Translations under genes and position numbers: made by a program
Notes under the pieces: generated by a model
What the model was told of the DNA's origin: nothing
Database searches by the model: none
The model's input: the letters and a program-made list of their open reading frames with translations, nothing else
Origin: SAR202 cluster bacterium Io17-Chloro-G6
GTDB taxonomy: Bacteria; Chloroflexota; Dehalococcoidia; UBA3495
Reading direction: 5' to 3'
Length of the DNA: 64,000 nt
Assembly (NCBI GenBank): GCA_002816585.1
Contig: MUCT01000045.1
Span: 62,001-126,000, forward strand
Shown here: one piece after another, positions 32,230 to 40,440 of the stretch
How positions within the stretch are numbered: the stretch's first letter is position 1
Layout of the letters: each line of letters opens with the position of its first letter

Positions 32230-32457
32230 ATGAAAGAGTTGATTGAATATATCGCCCGGTCGCTGACCAGTGACCCCGACTCCGTGGTAGTCACAGAGTC
32301 CTTTGAGGATGGCCGCACCGTCTTCCGTCTTCAAGTCGCCGACGAAGACAAGGGCAAGGTCATCGGCCGCCAGGGCCGCGTCGCCCAGGCCATGCGGGTG
32401 CTGCTCCGGGTGGCAGCGGTGAAAGACGGCTCCCAAGCCGTCCTGGAAATCGTATAA
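32230..32457 (+). CDS. khpA: KH-domain RNA-binding protein
   Basis: A 75-residue single KH domain. The RNA-binding GxxG loop is GRQG in GKVIGRQGRVAQAMRVLL (residues 44-61). KhpA binds many RNAs together with KhpB (Jag) and is usually encoded between rpsP and rimM, exactly as here. It follows rpsP by 32 bp and precedes rimM by 51 bp, consistent with one transcript. The N-terminal sequence MKELIEYIARSLTSDPDSV is typical of the family. Confidence 0.95.
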   Translation: MKELIEYIARSLTSDPDSVVVTESFEDGRTVFRLQVADEDKGKVIGRQGRVAQAMRVLLRVAAVKDGSQAVLEIV

Positions 32458-32508
32458 CCTCCTCGCCACCCCCCTCCGCTCCCCCTTTGCCGTCCAGGAA
32501 ACTCAGCC

Positions 32509-33066
32509 ATGTCTGATTCCGTCCCTTCACCCGAATCCACAGAACCTTTATCCGGCGCTCTGGTGGCCGTGGGCCGCATCCTTGGCCCTCACGCACGCGA
32601 CGGCGAGGTCCGGGTGAAGGCCACCAGCGACGTCCCAGGCCGCTTCGATGTTGGCGAATCTCTGTCGGTTTCCCGGGATGGCGTCGTCACCGAAGGCCCG
32701 GCTTACCAGATAGCCAAGAGCCGGACTACGAATAAGGATGAACTGGTCCTTGGGTTCAGTGGCTTCCGCGACCGCGGGCAGGCCCAGCGGCTCGCCGGGC
32801 TCTGGCTCTGCGTGCCCCAATCTGAAGTCCCCTCCGCAGAAGAGGGCGAGTATTTCCACTATCAGCTCATCGGCCTGAAGGTCCGCACTGTGGAAGGCGA
32901 GGACTTGGGCGAGGTCGCCGAGATTTTGGAAACGGGCAGCAACGACGTCTATGTGGTCGCCGGCCCAGGCGGCGAGATACTGGTGCCTGCCCTGAGCAAG
33001 GTCGTCCGCGAGATAGATATCGCCACCGGGCTAATGGTCGTAGATCTGCCCGAAGGGCTGCGCTGA
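32509..33066 (+). CDS. rimM: Ribosome maturation factor RimM
   Basis: A 185-residue RimM. The N-terminal domain begins VAVGRILGPHARDGEVRVKATSD (near residues 20-42, position given only in part), typical of RimM, with QAQRLAGLWLCVP near 90. The C-terminal PRC-barrel reads EEGEYFHYQLIGLKV and ILVPALSKVVREID (near 155-168). It binds S19 and helps mature the 16S rRNA 3' domain. The usual downstream partners trmD and rplS are absent: the operon ends here and an apparently degraded region follows. Confidence 0.95.
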   Translation: MSDSVPSPESTEPLSGALVAVGRILGPHARDGEVRVKATSDVPGRFDVGESLSVSRDGVVTEGPAYQIAKSRTTNKDELVLGFSGFRDRGQAQRLAGLWLCVPQSEVPSAEEGEYFHYQLIGLKVRTVEGEDLGEVAEILETGSNDVYVVAGPGGEILVPALSKVVREIDIATGLMVVDLPEGLR

Positions 33067-33342
33067 AGCCTCTTTGGCCGCCTCCGGTCTCTTCCTTGAC
33101 GAGCTGTAGATGAGGCGTATCTGATTTTAGGTCCGTTGCTCTGAATCGGGAGATTGGGGATCGCGGGTATTTGGATATCCGGCGACCATATCACCCGGGC
33201 TACGTAAAGGTGAGCTACACCTACTTCAACACCGCGACCTACTATTCCCCGTAGTTTATCGAGAAGAAGAGATTGTCATTGACGAAAACGACATCTACTC
33301 GATCGGCGGCCATCCTCGTATCTATACATTGTTCAAACTTAA

Positions 33343-33755
33343 TCATCGGCCGCCGTCTTGACCTGAGTTGTCTTGAATCGGGAGGTCGATTGTGACCTGT
33401 TTCGATGACTTATCAGACTCCCCAACGACCGTCAAAACGTAAAGACCTGCTGGGGCGTTAAAGTCACTGGTGGCCGTCAAATTAATTGTGATTCCGTTTG
33501 CCTCGACGGGGGTTTCTGGATTGGCGGAAATTCGACAGTAACACCTTCCGGTGCTCCATCAGCATTCAGAGTTACGGGGCTGCCCACTCCGCTGATCAAG
33601 GAAAGTACGAGGTCGAAATTCGCACGGCCACCTGGGGTGATAATCGTGGGCGGGCTGGGTTGGAGAACGCTGACGAACGGATTAGAAATTGTTGAACGAA
33701 CGTTCTTGGGATTGGCGGCGGTCTTGCTGTTGGCGCTGGGGGTGGTATTTACCAC
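33343..33755 (-). pseudogene. Remnant of a secreted Ig-like repeat protein
   Basis: On the minus strand, one frame gives PTIITPGGRANFDLVLS and SPVTLNADGAPEGVTVEFPP, the opening strands of the Ig-like domain found in bacterial surface proteins. The neighbouring frame continues NPETPVEANGITINLTATSD and APAGLYVLTVVGES, ending KQVTIDLPIQDNSGQDGGR before a stop at 33343. The single-base break is near 33528. The N-terminal part expected for export is missing, so this is most likely a C-terminal fragment of a once larger cell-surface protein. Confidence 0.65.
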
Positions 33756-33919
33756 TCAACAGAAACGCCCTACACTTGGCCTGGCGGTTGATAGAATCGC
33801 CCTTTAAAATGAAAAACTAAAAGGGAACGGCACGGACTACGAATTCCGAAGTACGCTGTCGCCGGACACCTTCCCGGCCGACTAGATGCGCGGGTCTAAC
33901 GCTACTTCAGCTGTGCCAT

Positions 33920-33964
33920 CGGGCACTCATTTTTCGGGCATTCATTTTTAATGAAAAGTGCCCC
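33920..33964. repeat. Direct plus inverted GGGCA-motif array upstream of LLM gene
   Basis: CGGGCACTCATTTTT (33920-33934) is directly repeated as CGGGCATTCATTTTT (33935-33949). An inverted relative, AATGAAAAGTGCCC (33950-33963), completes a hairpin with the second copy. It lies about 60 bp before the LLM gene at 34024. Possible operator or weak terminator; function inferred only from position. Confidence 0.6.
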
Positions 33965-34023
33965 AAATGTAGTTCCGATAGGTTGGCTAGCAACAAATTG
34001 CAGGACAGTAAAGGGAGACAACA

Positions 34024-35052
34024 ATGGACCTTGGAATGTTCACCGACTTCCACATCAGGCCGGGCATGACTCAGGCCCAGGCATTCGACGAGTCATTCAA
34101 TCAAGTTGATGCAGCGGAGAATTTGGGCATGGATTCCGTCTGGCTGGCGGAGCACCATTTTAGCCCTGATAGAGCGGTGCTGGCTTCGCCTATCGCCATC
34201 GCCAGCGCCATCGCCGCCCGCACTAGCAGGATACGTCTCGGCCTGGCGGTGCAAGTGCTGCCGTTGGCAAATCCCCTGCGCGTTGCCGAGGAAGCCGCCA
34301 CGGTGGACCACATCAGCAAGGGCCGATTTGACTTTGGCATCGGCCGCAGCGGACTCACCAAGTACTATCAGGGTTATAACGTGCCCTACTCCGAGAGTCG
34401 AGACCGTTTCATGGAATCGCTGGAAATCATCATGAAGGCCTGGAAGGAGGAGAAATTTTCCCACCAAGGGCAATACCACTCATTCCAAGATGTAACGGTG
34501 GTGCCAAAACCCTATCAACAACCTCACCCTCCTACCCGTATTGCCGTGGCTGGCGAGGAGACCTTTCCTCTGATCGGGAAGCTAGGCTACCCCATCTTCG
34601 TTGGCGTCAATACCCCCGTACCCCAGCTCCAAGAGCGGCTGGCATCCTACCGGAAGGGACGTCAGGAAGCGGGACATACCAGCCCCGACGATGTGGCGCT
34701 CCGTATCCCAGCCTATGTTGCGGAGACCGCAGACGAAGCCCGGTCTGAGCCGGAAGCCAGCGCCATGCAAGCGATTCAGTATGCCGCCACGGAGTTGGTA
34801 ACCACCGCAGCCAGCCAGGAGACCGCCGATCGATTGCGTCGCATTGCTGCTACCCCATACGACGAGATTCTGAAGCAGCGGGTCATGTTCGGCACGCCCG
34901 AGGCGGTGACCGAACGCCTTCAGGAATACCAAGAAAAACTGGGGATATCGGGAGTTGTGCTGGAGATGAACTACGGGGGGCGTATCCCCTATGACCGCGT
35001 AATCAACTCGATGCGGCTGCTTGCCGAAAAAGTGGCGCCTAAGTTCAAATAA
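34024..35052 (+). CDS. LLM-class flavin-dependent oxidoreductase (luciferase-like)
   Basis: A 342-residue bacterial-luciferase-like TIM barrel. It begins MDLGMFTDFHIRPGMTQAQA; LGMDSVWLAEHHFSPDRAV (near residues 33-51) and RFDFGIGRSG (near 101-110) are family signatures, and YQQPHPPTRIAVAG near 160-173 is the typical flavin/substrate loop. It probably uses FMN (or F420) and, if a monooxygenase, oxygen. Substrate unknown. TAAAGGGAGA lies before the ATG. The next gene on this strand, an amidohydrolase, starts 119 bp on. Two further LLM genes are at 45168 and 49105. Confidence 0.9.
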   Translation: MDLGMFTDFHIRPGMTQAQAFDESFNQVDAAENLGMDSVWLAEHHFSPDRAVLASPIAIASAIAARTSRIRLGLAVQVLPLANPLRVAEEAATVDHISKGRFDFGIGRSGLTKYYQGYNVPYSESRDRFMESLEIIMKAWKEEKFSHQGQYHSFQDVTVVPKPYQQPHPPTRIAVAGEETFPLIGKLGYPIFVGVNTPVPQLQERLASYRKGRQEAGHTSPDDVALRIPAYVAETADEARSEPEASAMQAIQYAATELVTTAASQETADRLRRIAATPYDEILKQRVMFGTPEAVTERLQEYQEKLGISGVVLEMNYGGRIPYDRVINSMRLLAEKVAPKFK

Positions 35053-35132
35053 CAAGTGGCGAGTCAGCGTTGCGGGACTAAAGGAGGCCGGCGCCCAAAA
35101 ACGCGGACTTATTACTGTCTCGGGCCCCGTGT

Positions 35133-35138
35133 TATGAT
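35133..35138 (+). promoter_or_regulatory. Possible extended -10 of the amidohydrolase gene
   Basis: TATGAT preceded by TGT. A poor -35 (TTATTA at 35109-35114, 18 bp spacing). The start ATG is at 35172, after GGAGGTG. Confidence 0.35.
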
Positions 35139-35171
35139 CGGGCGGCGAAATCTACCAACGGAGGTGCGATC

Positions 35172-36188
35172 ATGCCATTCGGAGGTAATGACTGGCTCTC
35201 TTTGACCCAAGAGCCAACATTGGAGCCAGAACTCCCCATCTGCGATCCACATCACCATTTCTGGGATCTCCGTCCTCAGAGTGTTCCTTATCAGCGTTAT
35301 CTTATTCACGAGCTGAATGCCGACATCTACAGCGGCCACAACGTCCGGTCCACCGTGTTCCTTGAGGCCAGGTCAATGTACCGACCTGACGGCCCGTTGG
35401 AAATGCGGCCGGTTGGCGAAGTTGAATTTGTCCAAGGTCTGGCGGCGGCCAGTGCCAGCGGAGTTTATGGCACCAGCAGAGCGGCCGCCGCCATAATCGG
35501 CAATGCGGACCTAAAATTGGCTGCCAAGGTGGAGGGTGTCCTGGACTCTTTACAAGCAGCCAGCCCCAATCGATTTCGAGGCATACGGCACAACGTTACC
35601 TGGAGCCCTGACCCTGGATTGGAAAACCGGGAATCCGAGGGGATCTTAGCCAACACCGATTTTCGGGAGGGAGCTAAGGTACTGGCACAAAAAGAATTGG
35701 TCTTGGATGTCATGCTGTCTTTCCCTCAGATGCCGGAACTGGCTGAGTTCGCCAAGGCAGTTCCAGATCTTTCCATCATTCTTAACCACATCGGCGCTCT
35801 CCGCCGAGTGGGCATCTACGCCAACCGGGACGAGGAAGTGACGCCGGCCTGGCGGGAAGGCATTGATGCGGTGGCGGCCTGTCCCAATGTCACGATGAAG
35901 CTGGGCGGGATGGGAATGCCGTGGATGGGTTTCGGCTGGCACGCGAGAGAGGTGCCTGTCGGCTCAGAGGAATTGGCGGAATCGATGTCCCCTTGGATGA
36001 ATTATTGTATCGAGCAATTCGGACCGGACCGGTGTATGTTCGAAAGTAACTTCCCGCCGGACAAGGTGTCATTTTCCTACAACGTGATGTATAACGCATT
36101 CAAGCGGCTATCTAATGGCTATTCGGATTCTGAACGCGCAGCGATGTTCCATGACACTGCGGTAAGGGTCTACCGGATCGACGATTAA
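35172..36188 (+). CDS. Amidohydrolase-2 family metal-dependent hydrolase
   Basis: A 338-residue TIM-barrel hydrolase. PICDPHHHFWDLR (near residues 23-35) is the N-terminal HxH-type motif of 2-pyrone-4,6-dicarboxylate lactonase/uronate-lactonase relatives. IRHNVTWSPD near 139, NHIGALRR near 204 and MFESNFPPDK (near 288-297) with the final Asp-containing motif complete the site. These enzymes open lactones or decarboxylate aromatic acids. GGAGGTGCGATC lies before the ATG. It probably follows the LLM oxygenase in a pathway, which is inference from adjacency. Confidence 0.88.
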   Translation: MPFGGNDWLSLTQEPTLEPELPICDPHHHFWDLRPQSVPYQRYLIHELNADIYSGHNVRSTVFLEARSMYRPDGPLEMRPVGEVEFVQGLAAASASGVYGTSRAAAAIIGNADLKLAAKVEGVLDSLQAASPNRFRGIRHNVTWSPDPGLENRESEGILANTDFREGAKVLAQKELVLDVMLSFPQMPELAEFAKAVPDLSIILNHIGALRRVGIYANRDEEVTPAWREGIDAVAACPNVTMKLGGMGMPWMGFGWHAREVPVGSEELAESMSPWMNYCIEQFGPDRCMFESNFPPDKVSFSYNVMYNAFKRLSNGYSDSERAAMFHDTAVRVYRIDD

Positions 36189-36481
36189 AGAAGATGTCAC
36201 CGCATCCAACGGCGTCAGAGTGAAAGCGATTGCTCTCTTGGAAATGACCAGGACCCCGCCGTTCACCTGATTGGCTGGAACCTTGACCGCGTTAAGTCGG
36301 GAGCCATTCTCATGGGGTCTATTTTCTTCATACGTGATTCGGACGATTTCCGTATCGCTGATTTAATGATCCCCGTAACCTACCTTCCATATCTATCGGC
36401 TCGCCGTAACGGCCGCCCCTCACCATGATGGCCTGCGCCAAGCAGATGCCCTAATGCGGACGATAAGCATGGCTCCGCCAC

Positions 36482-37885
36482 CTACCCTTGCTTAATAGTG
36501 AGCTGAATGAGGTTGCCGGCCCGGTCCTGGTGGTCCAGATCGCCGCAAGTTGCAATGATATTTTCAAACTGTGCCGCCGGGATCGGCAGGCCCGGGATTA
36601 CGTCGCGAATCCGGCGCGACTCTTCGTCGAAGTCCCACATAAATTCGCGGCCGGTGGCCTGCTTTGTATAGCTCTTGCCGTCTTTGGTGTAGATCGTGAT
36701 GCGCGGCCCGAAGAGAGTCATTTCGTGGGAGGGTATGATCGTTACCCGATGCATTAGTTCCAGAACTTCGGGCGGGTCGTTGGCGCCGTCTGCAACACCC
36801 ATCTGTTGGCCCCGTAGCACCGGAAAACCGCGCTGGCAAACCCCGTACGCCGTGTAGTACGGGGTGCTTCCAGGCCGAGCCATCGCGTCTTCCCGCCGGC
36901 TTGGGAAGGCGGGACTGGGGTATTGTGTCTCGAGCCAATTCACCACCGTCTCGACGCGATCGACGTCCTCGTAGCGGATATCGTTCTCGGTACAGAGTTG
37001 CGCTGGGACATCAACGTGGGCGATGTTGTAGCCGGCCGTGGAGTAGATGCGGTAAAGCGTTTCTAGGAACATCCAGTCCTGACCCAGCGCCGAAGCGATT
37101 TTGTCTAGGTTGGTCTGGGTGGCGCCGACAAAGCTATACGTGAGTCGGCCTTTGTTGTTGCCCGTGTAGGCGTGATAGAAGCCCGCGTCGCCTTCGAGAG
37201 AGGTCTCCCCGCCGACATGTCCCATCTGCGCCAACGCCACGGCCAGCATCGCGTTGCGCACCGCGGCCCCCTCGCGCAGGGCGCGGCCGCCGCCACGAGG
37301 CCCTTCGAGGTTACCTGCTGCTAGGTGAACGCAAAGCGCGATGGTGCTGTTCACCTGATCCTCAGTAAAGTTCAGGATTTTTGCGGCAGCGACGGCTGGG
37401 CCAAAGATGCCAAAAACTGGGCCGGCGTGAAAGCCGCGCGCCATCACCGTCGGGATGAAGTCGGACGCCAGCCGCTCCATGACCTCGTAACCTGCCGCAA
37501 CGCCTGTGAGAAATTCCCGGCCGGACGCGCCTGCGGTTTCCGCAGCCACAAAGGCGCCCGGGAGTATGCTGGTGCCTGGGTGAGTGAGCATTCGAAATGA
37601 ATCCAACTTGCCGCCTGCCATGGCCATCTCCGCATTGGTGAAGGCGGCTCCGCCCTTGGTTACCGTCGAGCCATCCACCATGACGGTGGCGCCGTGGCTC
37701 ACACTAGATTCTTCTGAGGTAATCAACTGCACGGCCTGCTGTCCGCCCGGCTCCTGAAAGCCAAGGAGTACGGAGGCGAGACTGTGAAGGGTGACTCCTT
37801 TGGCCCGGTCGACCACGGCGGGCGGGAGATCGTCATAGCGCAGCCCTACGACCCACTGGGCAAGTTGCCGGCTGAGGGATACCAT
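36482..37885 (-). CDS. MmgE/PrpD family protein
   Basis: A 467-residue member of the MmgE/PrpD superfamily (2-methylcitrate dehydratase, cis-aconitate decarboxylase, iminodisuccinate epimerase). Landmarks: LHSLASVLLGFQEPGG near residue 30, TNAEMAMAGGKLDSFRM near 80, AGYEVMERLA near 128, and AGYNIAHVDVPAQL near 274. PrpD proteins act on tricarboxylate-like substrates by removing water. Catabolic genes surround it but no prpB/prpC are present, so a methylcitrate role is doubtful. A second, distinct member is at 40441-41775. Three hundred bases after the amidohydrolase (36189-36481) hold no gene I can see. Confidence 0.88.
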   Translation of the reverse strand: MVSLSRQLAQWVVGLRYDDLPPAVVDRAKGVTLHSLASVLLGFQEPGGQQAVQLITSEESSVSHGATVMVDGSTVTKGGAAFTNAEMAMAGGKLDSFRMLTHPGTSILPGAFVAAETAGASGREFLTGVAAGYEVMERLASDFIPTVMARGFHAGPVFGIFGPAVAAAKILNFTEDQVNSTIALCVHLAAGNLEGPRGGGRALREGAAVRNAMLAVALAQMGHVGGETSLEGDAGFYHAYTGNNKGRLTYSFVGATQTNLDKIASALGQDWMFLETLYRIYSTAGYNIAHVDVPAQLCTENDIRYEDVDRVETVVNWLETQYPSPAFPSRREDAMARPGSTPYYTAYGVCQRGFPVLRGQQMGVADGANDPPEVLELMHRVTIIPSHEMTLFGPRITIYTKDGKSYTKQATGREFMWDFDEESRRIRDVIPGLPIPAAQFENIIATCGDLDHQDRAGNLIQLTIKQG

Positions 37886-37967
37886 ACTTTTCTCCGATGT
37901 GCCGCTTAGGTTTTGCCGCTCGCCGTGTATGATTCTTTTGGACGCGCCTCAGACCATGGTGTGATGT

Positions 37968-38840
37968 CTAACTTTGACGGACGTACTTGTCAACGCTCGT
38001 CGGTGTGGCCACGTAAATATCGCCACGGGAATCGACCCAGCTGCCATGGCCGCCCCGACAGTTGAAACGGCCTAGAACGTTTCCTTGCTTGTCTAGGACG
38101 CTGCAGCGTGACGGCGCATCATCCCTGGTACCTTCGCTTACGTAAAGGATTCCATCTTTGTCTTGGGAGATGTCCATGGGCCGTTGAATGTCGGTCCAGA
38201 TAGCCTGAAACTCGCCATCCCCGTCGAAGACCTGGATACGGTGGTTCTCCCGGTCGCACACGAACACCGTGCCGTCATTATCAACGAGAAGGCTGTGGGG
38301 CAAGTGGAAATGGCCGGCCTCAGATTTGCCGGGTTCGCCCCAGGATGCTTTCAACTGCCCATCCGGGGTGAACCGGTGGATCCGTGCGTTTCGATAGCCG
38401 TCGGAGACGTAGAGGTCTCCTGAGGGTGATGGTACGAGTTCGCTGGGATAGTTGAAGGGACCCGCTGCCCTCGGAACCAAATCGCCGGGATTTTCGCATC
38501 CCGTGTCGGAATGTACTCCGTGCCGGCCAAGCATTTGAATCGGCTTGCCATCCAACGTGTACATGATACACACGGAGTTATTCCGGTCGGTGATATAGAT
38601 GATGTCGTCTGCAATGTGAATCCCATGGGCGAATTCGAAGGCGCCGTTGCCCCACGAATTTAGAAGATTACCATCACGGTCGAACACCATTATTGGAGGG
38701 TCTTTCCGTTGGAAGGCATAGACGCGGTCCTGGGAATCCGTAGCCACGGCGCTGACTGTCTCGAAAGTCTCACCCGGTTCAAGCTTTGCCCAGTCCAAGA
38801 TGGCGGTATAAGTGTATTTGCCGGATCCTAGCGTTGTCAT
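37968..38840 (-). CDS. NHL-repeat beta-propeller protein
   Basis: About 290 residues from the ATG at 38840, composed of NHL-type blades: VSAVATDSQDRVYAFQRKDP, IHIADDIIYITDRNNSV, LVPSPSGDLYVSDGYRNARI, LLVDNDGTVFVCDRENHRIQVFD and ISQDKDGILYVSEG (all near regular 45-residue spacing). Each has the D-G-x-(I/V)-Y-V-x-D core. Related proteins are peptidyl-alpha-hydroxyglycine lyase-like or sugar-lactone hydrolase-like. No signal peptide is seen. The frame is open upstream to 39038, but that part has no ribosome site; ATG 38840 follows AAGGAGTG. The gap 38841-39162 holds nothing recognisable. Confidence 0.85.
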   Translation of the reverse strand: MTTLGSGKYTYTAILDWAKLEPGETFETVSAVATDSQDRVYAFQRKDPPIMVFDRDGNLLNSWGNGAFEFAHGIHIADDIIYITDRNNSVCIMYTLDGKPIQMLGRHGVHSDTGCENPGDLVPRAAGPFNYPSELVPSPSGDLYVSDGYRNARIHRFTPDGQLKASWGEPGKSEAGHFHLPHSLLVDNDGTVFVCDRENHRIQVFDGDGEFQAIWTDIQRPMDISQDKDGILYVSEGTRDDAPSRCSVLDKQGNVLGRFNCRGGHGSWVDSRGDIYVATPTSVDKYVRQS

Positions 38841-39162
38841 GGGATGGTCACTCCTTATAAAAAATAAAAACTTATCGGGTTGAAGTTTGACGGCGGTCCA
38901 GCACCAGGGTGGGACTCTTGGTTGCCGCCCATGTATCGCTACACCTGGATTTCCAAATTGTCTCCGGTTCTGTGATTTTTGGGGCCCCAGAGATAATGCT
39001 GCTGTGACGGTAAGGCTGCTCAGTTGCACTTCCTCCATCGATCACCCACTCCGACCCGACCTTCTCCCTCTCTTCAGTGAGGTCTGATCTTGCAGGTTTC
39101 CGGATTCTAGAAAGCTCTTTTGAATCCCTGCATCCTTGAAGGCTGGGAAGGCTGGACTTGGG

Positions 39163-40347
39163 CTACCAGGCGTCCCGCAACACAGACATAATGGGTCCGG
39201 CGTCGTTGATGGGCTTGGGGTTGGTGGCGATGCTTCGGTCTTGCAAGGTTGCCGCGGCGATTAACTCCAGACCGTCCTCGGGGACTCCAACATCCCGTAA
39301 TCGTTCGGGCAATTCAAGAGTGCGGCAAATCCGGTCAACTGCGTCGGCTGCGGCCATTCCTGCTTCTTGGTCAGTCATGCCTGAGATGTCGATACCCATC
39401 GCCTCGGCGATCAAGACTTGCCGGTCGGCGGAAGCGTCCAGATTAAAGCGCATCGTATGGGGAAGCAAAATTGCATTAGCCTCGCCGTGTGGCACGTCAT
39501 ACAATCCACCAACGTGGTGGGCTGTGGCAGTGTTCAATCCCAGGCCCGGACGGGCCAACATGACCATGCAAGCCGCTGACTTGGCTTGCAACAAAGAATC
39601 AATTTCCCGGCTGGAGCAGCGTGGCAGGTACTCAAAGAGCAGCTTGATCGTATGTAGCGCAAGGGCGTCACCAATCGGATGGTGGTCCTGGGAATAAACG
39701 CTCTCGATCGCTATACGAAGCTGACCGATCCCCGTTGATAACAATATGCTCATGGGCGTGGTCGCGAGGGCTGCGCCATCGATCATCACAAATTTAGGGG
39801 TTGTGCCCTCGCCAGCGAGCGATAATTTGCGCCCAAGAGTTTTGCTGGTGAACCCGCCGCCACCGCTTCCTATCTCAGCCCCGCCAAAGGTCGTAGGCAC
39901 CGCGATGATAGGGATCTTTTCGTGGGGAGTCTCTGGGACAAACACGCGGTCGGGTGGCTCGAAACGAATCACATGGTCGAGTATTTCACCACCTTCGGCC
40001 AAGAGTACGGCAATGCCTTTGCAGGTATCACTAGTGCTGCCGCCCCCAACCGCTACAAGGGCATCTGGTTGAAGCTCGTGAGCGGTAGCGACTGCGTCTT
40101 CCAGCATCTCCACCGGAGCATGAGGCGCCACTCCCGAATACAATCCGATACACCGGTCGCCCAATGCTTGTTGCACGCGCTGGACTACATTGGAATGTTC
40201 GAGAATGGTGGGACCGCAAACAACCAAAGGCCGCGATGCGCCCAATCTTTCCAGCGAGTCAGCTATGCCGGAAATCGCGTCGGGAGAACAGATGATATCG
40301 CGGTCAACCGTATTTACTTGGTAATTCAAAGGTTTTTCAGAAGTCAA
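39163..40347 (-). CDS. Iron-containing alcohol dehydrogenase (maleylacetate reductase-like)
   Basis: A 394-residue group III metal-dependent dehydrogenase. AVGGGSTSDTCKGIAVLL (near residues 95-112) binds NAD, and TAHHVGGLYDVPHGEANAILLPH (near 268-290, position only) supplies metal-binding His. The family includes maleylacetate reductases and lactaldehyde or butanol dehydrogenases. The early segment RPLVVCGPTILEHSNV is the nucleotide domain. The metal (Fe or Zn) and substrate are not determinable. Neighbours are MmgE/PrpD genes, consistent with acid catabolism. Gene order and orientation match those neighbours, so it may be co-regulated with them. Confidence 0.9.
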   Translation of the reverse strand: MTSEKPLNYQVNTVDRDIICSPDAISGIADSLERLGASRPLVVCGPTILEHSNVVQRVQQALGDRCIGLYSGVAPHAPVEMLEDAVATAHELQPDALVAVGGGSTSDTCKGIAVLLAEGGEILDHVIRFEPPDRVFVPETPHEKIPIIAVPTTFGGAEIGSGGGGFTSKTLGRKLSLAGEGTTPKFVMIDGAALATTPMSILLSTGIGQLRIAIESVYSQDHHPIGDALALHTIKLLFEYLPRCSSREIDSLLQAKSAACMVMLARPGLGLNTATAHHVGGLYDVPHGEANAILLPHTMRFNLDASADRQVLIAEAMGIDISGMTDQEAGMAAADAVDRICRTLELPERLRDVGVPEDGLELIAAATLQDRSIATNPKPINDAGPIMSVLRDAW

Positions 40348-40440
40348 TTAATTAACCTCGGGTGAATAGTCGTTTTCTTGTCATTCATCTGGCTAAAGCT
40401 CGGGTTTTGACCGAGAAATGGGTACGTCATGTAAACCGTT

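Larger units (their letters stand above)
33067..34023. other. Long gene-poor stretch with a gene remnant and repeats
   Basis: About 950 bp after rimM. It contains the Ig-like gene remnant at 33343-33755 and the repeat/hairpin at 33920-33964. A frame around 33180-33254 ends VKVSYTYFNTATYYSP but has no start and cannot be assigned. The rest shows nothing I can name. Confidence 0.5.

Noticed and set aside
33180..33254. Open frame ending VKVSYTYFNTATYYSP
   Set aside because: No start codon or ribosome site and too short to assign; possibly a gene fragment.
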